This document shows positions 55,002 to 64,000 of a stretch of DNA of 64,000 nt, one piece after another. The notes under the pieces were generated by a model. That model saw only the letters and a program-made list of their open reading frames with translations, was not told where the DNA came from and did not search any database. The stretch is taken from NCBI RefSeq assembly GCF_018860805.1, contig NZ_JAHKQR010000011.1:800366-864365 (forward strand). Reading direction: 5' to 3'. This stretch comes from Aestuariibacter sp. A3R04 (lineage in GTDB: Bacteria; Pseudomonadota; Gammaproteobacteria; Enterobacterales; Alteromonadaceae). Made by a program: the position numbers and the translations under genes. Each line of letters starts with the position of its first letter. The stretch's first letter is position 1.

Positions 55002-56645
55002 TTACATATTGGGATAATTAGGACCTCCTGCGCCTTCAGGTGTTACCCAGGTAATATTTTGAGAAGGGTCTTTAATATCGCATGTTTTACAGTGAATGCA
55101 GTTCTGTGAATTTATTTGAAAACGCTTTTCGCCGTTTTCTTCGATAATTTCATACACCCCAGCTGGACAATAGCGTTGTGCGGGTTCAGCATAAAGGGGT
55201 AAATTTACTGTTAAAGGAATATCAACATTTTTTAATAGCAGATGACAAGGTTGATCCTCTTCGTGATTAGTATTTGACAAGAATACGGAAGACAATTTGT
55301 CGAAGCTCAATGTACCGTCTGGTTTTGGATAGGAAATAGGGGTTACCGCTTCTGCTTTTTTAAGCTGTGCATAGTCTTTTTTATCATCGGTTAATTTAAA
55401 CAGACGCTTTCCACCCAGTATATTTTGCTCAAAAACATTGTACACACCACCGAAAAACGTACCAAACTTGTGAATAGCTGGGCCGAAATTTGCTGCGCTG
55501 TTAAGTTCTTTGCACAGCCAGGATTCGTTGAATCTGGCTTGGAAGTCTGCAACAAACTGCTTAGTTTTGTCATTGACAATCGCATCAACTATGGCTTCAG
55601 CGGCTAAGATGCCTGATTTCATCGCCGTGTGATTACCTTTTATTTTTGCGAAATTTAGCGTACCTGCATCGCAACCAATGAGCACACCTCCGGGGAAAGC
55701 CATATCGGGAAGTGAGTTCATGCCTCCCTTGGTAATGGCTCTTGCCCCGTAGGATACGCGCTTACCCTTAGTGAGATATTTGGCATACACAGGGTGATGC
55801 TTCATTCGCTGAAACTCATCGAAAGGACTAAGGTAGGGGTTGTCATAGTTAAGATCCACGATTAAACCAACGAATACCTGGTTGTTTTCTGCATGGTAGA
55901 GAAATCCTCCGCCGCTTGTGTCAGACAGTGGCCAGCCAGCGGTATGCACTACTACGCCAGGCTCATGTACTGCCGGGTCGATATCCCAAATTTCCTTAAA
56001 CCCGATGGCGTAGTGTTGTGAATCACTGTTTTTGTCAAGATCAAACTGACTAATCAGTTGTTTACCGAGATGCCCGCGGCTGCCTTCTGCAAATACTGTA
56101 AATTTGGCTCTCAGTTCCATCCCCGGCATGAAACTGTCTTTTTGTTCGCCATTAGCGTCAATACCCATGTCACCGGTAATCACGCCGGCCACCGTGCCCG
56201 TTTCATCGTAAATGATGTCGGCGGCGGGAAAACCCGGGAAAACTTCTACGCCCAGGGACTCAGCCTTCTGTGCTAGCCAACGGCATACGTTGCCCATGGA
56301 GACAATGTAGTTGCCCCGATTGTGCATGGTTTTTGGTACAAAGGCGCCGGGTATCTTTTGATAAGCGTTTTCGTCTTTCAACAAAAATATATCATCGCGG
56401 ACGACTGCCGTGTTGAGCGGAGCTGATTCGGTTTGCCAGTCAGGAAATAATTCATCCAATGCCCGCGTTTCAAACACTGCACCAGATAATATATGCGCGC
56501 CCACTTCTGACCCTTTTTCAACCACGCAAACGGTGAGAGTTGTGTCGTGTTGTTGAGCCCGTTGCATAATTCGGCAGGCTGCAGAAAGGCCCGCGGGTCC
56601 TGCTCCAACGATGACGACATCGAACTCCATTGACTCACGTTCCAT
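55002..56645 (-). CDS. Electron-transfer flavoprotein-ubiquinone oxidoreductase
   Basis: The membrane-associated flavoprotein passes electrons from EtfAB to ubiquinone. The product is 547 residues from the ATG at 56645, which has GAGGAG upstream; the frame extends to 56693. The N-terminal FAD loop is DVVIVGAGPAGLSAA. The C-terminal 4Fe-4S site is CPAGVYEI with QNCIHCKTCDIKDPSQNITW. It is divergent from etfBA, and both share the operator region. Confidence 0.96.
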   Translation of the reverse strand: MERESMEFDVVIVGAGPAGLSAACRIMQRAQQHDTTLTVCVVEKGSEVGAHILSGAVFETRALDELFPDWQTESAPLNTAVVRDDIFLLKDENAYQKIPGAFVPKTMHNRGNYIVSMGNVCRWLAQKAESLGVEVFPGFPAADIIYDETGTVAGVITGDMGIDANGEQKDSFMPGMELRAKFTVFAEGSRGHLGKQLISQFDLDKNSDSQHYAIGFKEIWDIDPAVHEPGVVVHTAGWPLSDTSGGGFLYHAENNQVFVGLIVDLNYDNPYLSPFDEFQRMKHHPVYAKYLTKGKRVSYGARAITKGGMNSLPDMAFPGGVLIGCDAGTLNFAKIKGNHTAMKSGILAAEAIVDAIVNDKTKQFVADFQARFNESWLCKELNSAANFGPAIHKFGTFFGGVYNVFEQNILGGKRLFKLTDDKKDYAQLKKAEAVTPISYPKPDGTLSFDKLSSVFLSNTNHEEDQPCHLLLKNVDIPLTVNLPLYAEPAQRYCPAGVYEIIEENGEKRFQINSQNCIHCKTCDIKDPSQNITWVTPEGAGGPNYPNM

Positions 56646-56717
56646 GCTTTTCTCCTCTCGGCTTTTTGTTTCTTTTTGGCATGTGGTAATCACACCACAG
56701 ACTCAGGCTAATATAAG

Positions 56718-56733
56718 TTGACGTTTACGTTAA
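56718..56733. promoter_or_regulatory. First palindromic operator of the etf divergent region
   Basis: TTGACGTTTACGTTAA is a near-palindrome related to the exact site at 56756-56771. It lies about 72 bases from the oxidoreductase start. The pattern resembles sites of LiuR, a MerR-family regulator of branched-chain amino-acid and fatty-acid catabolism in gammaproteobacteria, recalled from comparative work. Confidence 0.55.
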
Positions 56734-56755
56734 CAGCAAGTACATTTCTTATCAG

Positions 56756-56771
56756 TTTACGTTAACGTAAA
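56756..56771. promoter_or_regulatory. Second, exact palindromic operator of the etf region
   Basis: TTTACGTTAACGTAAA is a perfect 16-base palindrome. With the site 38 bases upstream (centre to centre) it probably coordinates both etf transcripts. A LiuR- or PsrA-type regulator is likely; no such gene is in the window. Confidence 0.7.
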
Positions 56772-56867
56772 GATAAAGTCAGCGCCTATTTGTTATGGGC
56801 TTGTTAAATTGACGGGCAGGTGCCATGCTGACTTTATAAAGCGAATTCTCAATCAACGAGGTAAAAG

Positions 56868-57620
56868 ATGAAAATACTTGTACCTGTAAAACGCGTTATT
56901 GATTATAACGTTAAGGTTCGTGTAAAAGCGGATGAATCAGGCGTCGATTTGACTAATGCCAAAATGGCACTAAATCCATTTTGTGAAATAGCGGTGGAAG
57001 AAGCCGTCCGTCTCAAAGAAAAAGGTGTGGCCAATGAAATTGTTGTGGTCTCTATTGGCGACAAAGCTTGCCAAGAGCAATTGAGGACGGCGTTGGCTCT
57101 GGGGGCAGATCGTGCTGTACACATTGAGGCCGATCCGCAACTGTCTTCTTTACATGTGGCAAAGTTGCTTCACAAATTGTATGAACAAGAAGCGCCTCAG
57201 TTAGTCATCTTGGGCAAACAAAGTATCGATTCAGACAATAATCAAACCGGACAAATGTTAGCCGCATTGACAGGCCTGCCCCAGGGCACCTTTGCTTCTG
57301 AAGTCGTCATTGAAGGCAATAAGATAAACGTTACCCGTGAAGTCGATGGCGGTCTGCAGACAGTAACACTAACATTACCAGCCATTGTGACGACAGATTT
57401 GCGACTCAATGAACCCCGTTACGCTTCGCTGCCAAACATCATGAAAGCCAAAAGAAAGCCCATGGACGTCAAAACCGCAGCAGAATTTGGTGTTGACCTT
57501 ACCTCAAAAGTACACGTTGTAAACGTAGCTCCTCCGGCTCAGCGCCAGGGCGGGGTTAAGGTGGCTGACGTGGCAGAGTTAATAGCGAAACTAAAAAATG
57601 AAGCAAAGGTGATTTCATGA
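56868..57620 (+). CDS. etfB: Electron-transfer flavoprotein beta subunit
   Basis: The 250-residue EtfB accepts electrons from acyl-CoA and related dehydrogenases as part of the EtfAB dimer. It starts [20 protein letters not shown], and [23 protein letters not shown]-contact [15 protein letters not shown] and the C-terminal basic anchor are typical. The ATGA overlap with etfA indicates coupling. Confidence 0.97.
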   Translation: MKILVPVKRVIDYNVKVRVKADESGVDLTNAKMALNPFCEIAVEEAVRLKEKGVANEIVVVSIGDKACQEQLRTALALGADRAVHIEADPQLSSLHVAKLLHKLYEQEAPQLVILGKQSIDSDNNQTGQMLAALTGLPQGTFASEVVIEGNKINVTREVDGGLQTVTLTLPAIVTTDLRLNEPRYASLPNIMKAKRKPMDVKTAAEFGVDLTSKVHVVNVAPPAQRQGGVKVADVAELIAKLKNEAKVIS

Positions 57621-58543
57621 GTATCCTGATTATTGCAGAACACGACAATAGCCAGTTGAAACCCGAAACCGCCAAATTGGCCGGTGCTGCATCGAAACTC
57701 AACAGCGATGTACATGTGTTGATTGTGGGTGACGTTTCAGACGACGTTGTCAGTAAGGCGGCAAAACTACACGGCGTGAGTAAGGTTTTGGTTGCTAGTC
57801 ACGAGGTGTATGCACATCAACTTGCCGAAAATACAGCCGACCTTGTGGTTTCAGTTGCACAAGGGTATTCCCATGTTTTAGCTGCAGCAACTACCACGGG
57901 GAAAAACTTCATGCCTCGTGTTGCGGCCTTACTGGATGTGGAACAAATTTCAGATATTACCGATATAGCTGCAGACAACACATTTGTACGCCCCATCTAT
58001 GCTGGTAATGCGATTGCTACAGTGAAATCGGAAGAAACTATCCACATTCTGACTGTGCGGACATCTGCTTTTGATGCCGTCCCCGACGACGGTTCAGCTG
58101 ACATTGTCCAACTTGATACAGTTATTCCATCTGCACATTCGGTGTTTGTCAGCGCTTCACTTACCGAATCTGAACGCCCCGAGCTTACGGCTGCAGATGT
58201 GATCATTTCAGGTGGACGAGGGATGCAGAGCGGCGATAATTTCTCTTTACTTGAAGGCATTGCTGATAAGTTAGGTGCCGCTATTGGCGCTTCCCGGGCT
58301 GCGGTAGACGCAGGTTTTGTTCCCAACGATATGCAAGTAGGACAAACGGGTAAAATCGTGGCGCCACAATTGTATATTGCCGTTGGTATCTCTGGTGCCA
58401 TTCAACATCTTGCCGGAATGAAAGATTCTAAGGTCATTGTGGCAATAAATAAAGATGAAGAAGCCCCAATCTTCCAGGTTGCGGATTACGGTCTGGTGGG
58501 TGACTTATTTGATATACTCCCTCAATTTGAACAAGCCTTGTAA
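57617..58543 (+). CDS. etfA: Electron-transfer flavoprotein alpha subunit
   Basis: The 308-residue EtfA binds FAD through [36 protein letters not shown] and [16 protein letters not shown]. It completes the dimer with EtfB; electrons pass to the oxidoreductase encoded divergently. Confidence 0.97.
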   Translation: MSILIIAEHDNSQLKPETAKLAGAASKLNSDVHVLIVGDVSDDVVSKAAKLHGVSKVLVASHEVYAHQLAENTADLVVSVAQGYSHVLAAATTTGKNFMPRVAALLDVEQISDITDIAADNTFVRPIYAGNAIATVKSEETIHILTVRTSAFDAVPDDGSADIVQLDTVIPSAHSVFVSASLTESERPELTAADVIISGGRGMQSGDNFSLLEGIADKLGAAIGASRAAVDAGFVPNDMQVGQTGKIVAPQLYIAVGISGAIQHLAGMKDSKVIVAINKDEEAPIFQVADYGLVGDLFDILPQFEQAL

Positions 58544-58547
58544 AGTA

Positions 58548-58575
58548 AAATCGGCCGCATAAAGGCGGCCGATTT
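58548..58575. terminator. Terminator between etfA and the CBM48 gene
   Basis: An 11-bp perfect stem AAATCGGCCGC/GCGGCCGATTT (58548-58558 with 58565-58575) with a 6-base loop lies just after etfA and just before the convergent CBM48 stop. It should act on both strands. Confidence 0.88.
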
Positions 58576-58576
58576 A

Positions 58577-58885
58577 TTACACTCTGACGATTGAATTCTC
58601 TTCCATGCTAACAGGAGAAGGGCGATAGTCGTCAGCATGCCAGTCATTTTCCCAGGTTTCGTCGTCAATGAGATAGCGAAACGCATACTCAGAATTTGTA
58701 TCGAGGTTAATGGTTTGGGTAAAGTCACCGTTTTTTAATTTCTTCATAGGCGGCGTACTTTTGTCCCACGCGTTAAAATCGCCGATCAGTCTGGCCGTGG
58801 TGGCGTCTCCTGCTTCACTGGCGGTCAGCCTAAAAGTGACTTTGCACACGGGTTTCGATTTTAAATACTGTTTTTTTAAACTCAT
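58577..58885 (-). CDS. Single-domain isoamylase early-set / CBM48 glycogen-binding protein
   Basis: The 102-residue protein is one E-set Ig-like domain: VTFRLTASEAGDATTARLIGDFNAWD is the CBM48 hallmark with its tryptophan; YAFRYLIDDETWENDWHAD carries further aromatic residues of the glucan-binding face. I chose the ATG at 58885, just after GAGGG. No enzyme domain is attached. Such stand-alone proteins are common in marine gammaproteobacteria; the role is unknown. Confidence 0.85.
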   Translation of the reverse strand: MSLKKQYLKSKPVCKVTFRLTASEAGDATTARLIGDFNAWDKSTPPMKKLKNGDFTQTINLDTNSEYAFRYLIDDETWENDWHADDYRPSPVSMEENSIVRV

Positions 58886-59208
58886 GACATCCCTCAATTC
58901 ACAAAGCTAGTAATTGACAAGTTACGGCTAAAAATCAAACAGTTCAAGCCCTTTTTCGAGAATTCTTGTATTTTGCTATTAGCTTTGTAAATGGATGATT
59001 AACAATGCAATTTTTATGTTATTGATAGGGTTGCTCAAGTGACATAAAAACTGAAATAAAATTTAACAATCTATATCGGGCTGGTTTCATACTTTAGCGG
59101 TAGAATTTATCGCGATAGTTAGAAATAGTTGACTGGCGTAAATGTTTCACAGTGATCGTGGAACACAGCGTTCATATTATAAAGCAGTACTCGATAAAGG
59201 GAAAAAGC
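58886..59208. other. AT-rich intergenic region upstream of the second efflux pair
   Basis: No gene is supported in these 323 bases. A 9-base inverted repeat, ACAAAGCTA at 58901-58909 and TAGCTTTGT at 58980-58988, is 70 bases apart. The promoter of the efflux pair should be in 59050-59190, but I could not choose one. Confidence 0.45.
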
Positions 59209-60438
59209 ATGACTAAGAGCGGTTGGGTGAAAACGGTTGGCCCGCTAATTGTTATTTTGTTGGCATTAGTGGTTGCCGTGGTGCTGATTATGTCCAAGAA
59301 ACCTCCGGAAGAAAAACCGCTGGAAAAGAAAGATCTCCTCGTGGAGGCATCGCCGTTTTATCGCCAGTCAGCGTCTTTTGTGATTAGTTCACAAGGCAAT
59401 GTGGTACCGAAAAGTGAAACCCGGTTAAGCTCGCAGGTCAGTGGGCAGGTTGTTCGCATTGCTGATGTATTTGTTGCCGGTGGCATGTTTAACGAAGGAG
59501 ATGTACTGGCCGTTTTGGAGCAAGACGATTATCAAACAGAAATGAAACTTGCTGAAGCTGAACTCGCGCAGGCGAAAGCCGCCCTGGAAGAGGAGATAGC
59601 AAGGGGCATTGTAGCAGAAAAAGAATGGCGCTCTGTGAACAGTGTGGTGCCTCCTTCATTAGGGTTGAGAAAACCTCAGCTGGCAAGGGAACAAGCGAAT
59701 GTGAAAGCGGCCGAGGCTAAATATGAAAGAGCCAAACGCAACCTGGCCCGAACCGAAATTCGAGCTCCTTATGACGGTATTGTGATAAAGCGAAGTATTG
59801 ATATTGGACAGTTTATTGGCACAGGCACTGAAGTAGGCACACTCTATTCTACTGATGTTGCTGAAGTAAGACTGCCCATAACGGAATCTGAACTCGCTTT
59901 TATAGACATCAATGGCAACTTGCAGGCTGCAGCGACTGTAGCTATTCGCGCAGTTGTAGCGGGAGAAACCCATCAATGGCAAGCGAAATTGGTACGCACG
60001 GAGGGCATTTTGGATTCCGGTAGTCGGGTTATTTATGCTATTGCTGAAGTTTCAGACCCCTATAATAGATCGCAATCAGCACACAATCGCGTATTGCGTT
60101 TCGGACAGTTCGTTGAAGCCAGCATTGCGTCTACGCAAACTCAGTCACTGTTTGTATTGCCCAGAAGTGCGCTTCGCCTCGACGGCACTGTTTTAACGGT
60201 TGGTAAAGACAACACACTGAAAATCAAAGATGTCGATGTTGCCAGAGCGACGGCAAAGCAAATTTATTTACGCGGGGGTATCGATGAAGGTGAGAAGGTC
60301 ATTCTCAGTGTGGTGCCCAATCCCTATGACGGTATGAAACTGCGCGTGGCAGGTGATGAATTATTGACAGAAGGTGATAAGCCATCGACAGCAGAACAAC
60401 CTATTACGCTAAACGATGAGGGGCGCGGCAATGAGTAA
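59209..60438 (+). CDS. RND efflux periplasmic adaptor (membrane fusion protein)
   Basis: The 409-residue protein has one N-terminal membrane segment (VGPLIVILLALVVAVVLIM), lipoyl halves SQVSGQVVRIADVFVAGGMFNEGDVLAVLE and TEIRAPYDGIVIKRSIDIGQFI, and an alpha-hairpin rich in Glu/Ala between them. I chose the ATG at 59209, with AAGGGAAA upstream. It overlaps the next gene by 8 bases and works with it. Confidence 0.9.
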   Translation: MTKSGWVKTVGPLIVILLALVVAVVLIMSKKPPEEKPLEKKDLLVEASPFYRQSASFVISSQGNVVPKSETRLSSQVSGQVVRIADVFVAGGMFNEGDVLAVLEQDDYQTEMKLAEAELAQAKAALEEEIARGIVAEKEWRSVNSVVPPSLGLRKPQLAREQANVKAAEAKYERAKRNLARTEIRAPYDGIVIKRSIDIGQFIGTGTEVGTLYSTDVAEVRLPITESELAFIDINGNLQAAATVAIRAVVAGETHQWQAKLVRTEGILDSGSRVIYAIAEVSDPYNRSQSAHNRVLRFGQFVEASIASTQTQSLFVLPRSALRLDGTVLTVGKDNTLKIKDVDVARATAKQIYLRGGIDEGEKVILSVVPNPYDGMKLRVAGDELLTEGDKPSTAEQPITLNDEGRGNE

Positions 60439-63400
60439 AATTGATACCCATTCCGGGGTTATTGCTTGGTTTGCCAGGAACAGTGTGGCTGCTAATTTGT
60501 TAATGGTAATTTTACTCGTTGGCGGTATTTTTTCCGCGTTTTCAATCCAAAAGCAGGTGTTTCCCGCATTTGAAATAAACGTGATCAACGTTAGGGTTCC
60601 TTATCTTGGCGCCGCACCACAGGAAGTGGAGGAAGGCGTTATCTTAAAAATTGAGGAAGCCATTAAAGATCTCGACGGCATCAAGCAAATAACGTCAACG
60701 GCGGTTGAAGGGTTGGGTACAGTCAGTATTGAAGTCGAGGAAGATTATGACGTTCAAGAAGTACTCGACGAGGTCAAGGTACAGGTTGATGCTATACCCA
60801 GCTTCCCGGGAAACACGGAAAAGCCTATCGTATACCGGCAAAAAATTCAGCAAGATGTTATTTGGATTTCTGTTTATGGCGACGCGACGGAACGAGAACT
60901 CAAAGAGTTTGCTAAACGGGTTCGCGACGATATAGCAAATTTGCCCGGCATCTCTTCGGCGTCCGTTGTAGGTGCGAGGGATTATGAAGTATCTATTGAA
61001 CTTTCTGAATCAGAACTGCAAAAGTTTAGTCTGACGTTTTCAGACGTTGTCAATGTAGTCAGGCAATCAAGTGTTGATTTACCCGGGGGGGCCATTAAAA
61101 CTGATAACGGTGATATTTTGCTACGCACCAAAGGTCAGGCCTATACTGGTGATGATTTTGCCAAAATTGTATTAATTACGCAGCAAAACGGGACGCGCGT
61201 AACCCTCGGTGATGTCGCGCGGATCAATGACGGATTCGTGGAAGACAACCAGTTTTCTCAGTTTGATGACAAAAGCGCGATACACATTCGGGTGAGGGCG
61301 GTTGGAGATCAAAACGCGCTGGAAATTTCCAAGCAGGTCAACACGTATCTCGACGACAATAAAAAGACATTTCCCGCTAATATCACGGCGGATTCCTGGG
61401 GAGATTCTTCTTTCTATTTAGCCGACAGGTTGAATATGATGTTGTCAAACATGTTTTTCGGTGCGCTCCTGGTGTTCATCGTTCTTTCGTTGTTCTTAAA
61501 AATCAAATTGGCGTTCTGGGTTATTTGGGGTCTACCTGTGTGCTTTCTGGGCGCCTTGTTTGTCATGCCTTTAGATCCGTTTGACGTGTCAATTAACATG
61601 TTGAGTTTGTTTGCCTTTATCCTTGTGTTGGGAATAGTGGTGGATGATGCCATTATCATGGGGGAATCAGCCTATTCTGAAATTGACAAAAAGGGGCACA
61701 GTGCTGAGAATGTCATTGCCGGCGTAAAGAAAGTGGCGATGCCGGCAACGTTCGGAGTGTTAACAACTGTCGCCGCATTCACTCCTATGCTAATGGTATC
61801 CGGCCCCTTTGGGGTTATATGGAAAACCATTGGTTGGGTAGTGGTTATTTGTCTGATTTTCTCACTTATTGAATCAAAGTTTATCTTGCCGGCACATTTG
61901 GTACATATGAAACTCAAACCCTATGATCCGGCAAAGGCCAACCCATTTCAGAAATTTCGGGATTTCTTTAGCGAGGGCATTAAGCGCTTTATCGATCACT
62001 CATATGCGCCTTTCTTGCGCACCGCTATTTCCGCGCGATATCTGACCCTCTCTATATTTGTGGCAATGATGATCCTTACTATTGGTTTGTTCCAAGGTGG
62101 ACTGGTACGTTTCGTTTTCTTCCCCAACATTCCAAGTGATTTCATGTTGGCATCTTTTGAGCTTGAGCCCGGCTCTTCTATTCAACAACGAGACCAAACC
62201 ATTGAAACCATGCTTGATGCGATGCACAGGATGGACCGTGCTATTGAGGAAGCGTCGGGTGAGAAAACTATCAAACACGCTATCGCTTACGACAGTGGTA
62301 CAACTGCCGGTGAAATCTTTGTAGAGTTGACGAAGGGTGAAAGTCGCCAAATGAAGGATTTCGAAATTCATCAGCGGTGGCGAGATGAAATGCCGGAAAT
62401 CCCTGGCGTGAAATCGTTAAATATCGGATCGCCAGGTGGCATGGGAGGCGCTGATCTCAGCTTTGAATTCAGCTCGTCAGACATTCATGCGTTGGAATCG
62501 ATTAGCGGGGCATTAAAAGCGCGTTTGGAGACGTTTGAGGGCGTATCTGACATTAATGATAGCTTAGCCGGTGGCAGTGACGAAATACAGCTTTCCCTGA
62601 CGCAACAGGCTGAAGCGCTGGGCATAACCCTACAGCAGTTGGGACAACAAGTTCGCTATGGTTTTTACGGTGCAGAGGTACAGCGGGTCCAGCGCGATGA
62701 CGAAGAAGTAAAAGTAATGGTTCGTTATCCGAAGGAGGAACGCTCGTCAGTGAGTCATCTGCAAACAATGCGGGTTCGCACGCCCTCTGGCGATGATATT
62801 CCCTTTGAAGAAGTGGGCGAGATTAATTTAGGCAAAGGTTATGATTCAATTGTGCGCGTAGATGGGAGTCGCTCAGTTACTGTTTCTGCAAAAGTCGATA
62901 AGGACCGTATTGATCCTGGCGAGATCACCCGTGAAGTCATCACCACTATTGTACCCGATTTACTCGATCAATATCCTCAGGTTAACTTCAAATTGCAAGG
63001 GAACTCGAAGGAAGAGCAAGATGCAATGATGGGGTTGGTAAAAGGGCTCGCCTTCGCCTTGTTTGCCATTTACGCATTATTAGCAATCCCGCTGCGCTCT
63101 TATTCTCAGCCACTTATTATTATGTCTGTCATTCCCTTTGGCATTGTAGGCGCGATCTTTGGTCATTTGGTTCTCGGACTGGCCGTAAGCGTGTTGTCGA
63201 TTTGCGGTATAATTGCGCTGTCAGGAGTAGTGGTAAACGATAGCCTGATCATGGTTGATTTTGTTAATCGTTCCAGGAGAGAAGGACACCGGCTCGTTGA
63301 TGCAGCTATTCAAGCTGGAACGCAACGCTTCAGAGCTATTGTATTGACATCACTAACAACCTTTATGGGTTTGATGCCGATTGTTTTTGAGCGAAGTTTA

Positions 63401-63586
63401 CAAGCGCAAATTGTAATTCCAATGGCCGTTTCACTGGCATTTGGCATTTTATTTGCCACCGTTATCACCCTTATATTGGTGCCATGCCTCTACTTAATGA
63501 TGCATGATCTGGGTAACTTCTTCGGTGGTAAAAAGACGACGAATAGCGGTTACGATGCGGAAAACGGCGCGCAAACCATGAGGTGA
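60431..63586 (+). CDS. RND efflux permease
   Basis: The 1051-residue permease has the 12-helix RND layout with two large periplasmic loops. The TM4 motif is GIVVDDAIIMGES with both Asp of the proton relay, unlike the two pumps at 37.6-44 kb. The second half reads GVVVNDSLIMVDFVNR, typical of a subgroup common in marine gammaproteobacteria. I chose the ATG at 60431. No outer-membrane channel gene is adjacent. Substrate unknown. Confidence 0.9.
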   Translation: MSKIDTHSGVIAWFARNSVAANLLMVILLVGGIFSAFSIQKQVFPAFEINVINVRVPYLGAAPQEVEEGVILKIEEAIKDLDGIKQITSTAVEGLGTVSIEVEEDYDVQEVLDEVKVQVDAIPSFPGNTEKPIVYRQKIQQDVIWISVYGDATERELKEFAKRVRDDIANLPGISSASVVGARDYEVSIELSESELQKFSLTFSDVVNVVRQSSVDLPGGAIKTDNGDILLRTKGQAYTGDDFAKIVLITQQNGTRVTLGDVARINDGFVEDNQFSQFDDKSAIHIRVRAVGDQNALEISKQVNTYLDDNKKTFPANITADSWGDSSFYLADRLNMMLSNMFFGALLVFIVLSLFLKIKLAFWVIWGLPVCFLGALFVMPLDPFDVSINMLSLFAFILVLGIVVDDAIIMGESAYSEIDKKGHSAENVIAGVKKVAMPATFGVLTTVAAFTPMLMVSGPFGVIWKTIGWVVVICLIFSLIESKFILPAHLVHMKLKPYDPAKANPFQKFRDFFSEGIKRFIDHSYAPFLRTAISARYLTLSIFVAMMILTIGLFQGGLVRFVFFPNIPSDFMLASFELEPGSSIQQRDQTIETMLDAMHRMDRAIEEASGEKTIKHAIAYDSGTTAGEIFVELTKGESRQMKDFEIHQRWRDEMPEIPGVKSLNIGSPGGMGGADLSFEFSSSDIHALESISGALKARLETFEGVSDINDSLAGGSDEIQLSLTQQAEALGITLQQLGQQVRYGFYGAEVQRVQRDDEEVKVMVRYPKEERSSVSHLQTMRVRTPSGDDIPFEEVGEINLGKGYDSIVRVDGSRSVTVSAKVDKDRIDPGEITREVITTIVPDLLDQYPQVNFKLQGNSKEEQDAMMGLVKGLAFALFAIYALLAIPLRSYSQPLIIMSVIPFGIVGAIFGHLVLGLAVSVLSICGIIALSGVVVNDSLIMVDFVNRSRREGHRLVDAAIQAGTQRFRAIVLTSLTTFMGLMPIVFERSLQAQIVIPMAVSLAFGILFATVITLILVPCLYLMMHDLGNFFGGKKTTNSGYDAENGAQTMR

Positions 63587-63624
63587 TGTTTTTTTAATCA
63601 AAACTATTGATATATGTTTTTTTA

Positions 63625-63636
63625 TACAGTACTGTA
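63625..63636. promoter_or_regulatory. Palindrome in the promoter region of the last gene
   Basis: TACAGTACTGTA is a perfect 12-base palindrome, 28 bases before the ATG at 63664. It overlaps TTTATACAGT, which could be a -10. It could be an operator; it does not have the half-site order of a LexA box. Confidence 0.35.
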
Positions 63637-63663
63637 ATTGCATCCAGTTTGTGGGGGAATATT

Positions 63664-64000
63664 ATGTCAACGGGTATGAAAAACATCGATAAACTGATTT
63701 CGCGTTTTGGGGTTCGTGTCGAAGAAGGCAGAGACACTTCTCAGTGTGTAAAGATATTGCAAGGGGGGATGGCTGATACAGGAGGTATCAACATTCCCTA
63801 TTGTTTGTGGAGTGCGGTGGTGTCGGCGCCACGTCATTCGCGATTTAAACTTCACACATGGTATTTGCCCCACAGAAGTGCGCGTCTTGCCACTTTTCTC
63901 ATAGACGAAAGAGGGGACGTGATCGAGCAAGTTTTTTTTCAACGTGACGCTTGTTACGTGAAAGCGTGCAGGAAACTGCAACTTATTGTATCCCAAGCCC
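63664..64000 (+). CDS. Unidentified protein, cut by the right edge
   Basis: From the ATG at 63664, preceded by GGGGGAAT, the frame is open to the end of the window: at least 112 residues, starting MSTGMKNIDKLISRFGVRVEE. It is a soluble-looking mixed alpha/beta sequence with several Cys and Arg (RDACYVKACRKLQ) and no membrane segment or signal peptide. I do not recognise it. The 77-base gap from the pump and its own ribosome binding site suggest a separate gene. Confidence 0.7.
   Translation, partial: MSTGMKNIDKLISRFGVRVEEGRDTSQCVKILQGGMADTGGINIPYCLWSAVVSAPRHSRFKLHTWYLPHRSARLATFLIDERGDVIEQVFFQRDACYVKACRKLQLIVSQA

Noticed and set aside
63667..63996. 109-residue minus-strand frame at the right edge
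   Set aside because: It mirrors the plus-strand frame from 63664, which has a ribosome binding site and stays open to the edge.
1..64000. Mobile elements, prophage genes, CRISPR arrays, rRNA and tRNA
   Set aside because: No transposase, integrase, regularly spaced repeats or stable-RNA structure was found by reading both strands; the gene order is largely that of a core chromosome.

Overview
The window is a chromosomal segment of a marine gammaproteobacterium, most likely a member of the Alteromonadaceae. Supporting this are an E. coli-like lolDE, an RNase E whose catalytic half is almost co-linear with the E. coli enzyme, the yceF / yceD-rpmF-plsX-fabHDG-acpP-fabF-pabC-mltG-tmk-holB-tatD block, alaA-yfbR, a ybfF-DUF2788-fldA ... 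fur block, and marine-gammaproteobacterial families such as DUF3718, DUF2058 and DUF2788. I see no rRNA, tRNA, CRISPR array, insertion sequence or prophage. Most of it is core housekeeping sequence with a few accessory genes set between conserved blocks.

Region 1 to 11 kb holds lipoprotein export (lolD, lolE), an acidic amino-acid symporter, a large surface lipoprotein with bacterial Ig-like repeats, an isolated astB, topA and a DUF2058 gene. Between the DUF2058 gene and rne lie the remains of a small-molecule phosphotransferase gene, with a deleted middle and a frame change. Region 11.7 to 29 kb is rne with a long leader, then rluC and a HAD phosphatase, convergent yceF, and the ribosome/fatty-acid/cell-wall/replication cluster read rightwards, ending with tatD-type and FMN-binding genes. 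The yceD promoter is nearly consensus and predicts a leaderless or almost leaderless mRNA.

Region 29 to 37.5 kb is a leftward set: an NAD(P)-binding protein, a YchJ-type SEC-C protein, a SulA-like SOS gene behind two LexA boxes, msrPQ, dgt, yfbR and alaA. It is followed by a rightward orphan with an LRAT/NlpC-like papain fold and a small secreted DUF3718 protein. The YfbR homologue has HE in place of the HD metal pair and lies next to a dGTPase of the family known for antiphage dNTP depletion.

Region 37.6 to 50.3 kb holds a leftward efflux operon of one adaptor lipoprotein and two different RND pumps, an OsmC protein and CvfB. A rightward pxpABC 5-oxoprolinase operon follows, closed by a D-amino-acid transaminase, and then fur. 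Region 50.3 to 64 kb has a chemoreceptor gene lying between fldA and fur, the ybfF-DUF2788-fldA group, an H-NS-family protein and ETF-ubiquinone oxidoreductase. The latter is divergent from etfBA across two palindromic operators. Last come a single-domain CBM48 protein, a second adaptor/RND efflux pair, and an unidentified gene that runs off the right edge.

No wholly new multi-gene system is evident. The best leads are the LRAT-like orphan, the dgt-yfbR pair with the altered metal site, the SOS-controlled SulA-like gene outside the usual lexA context, and the predicted leaderless yceD transcript.
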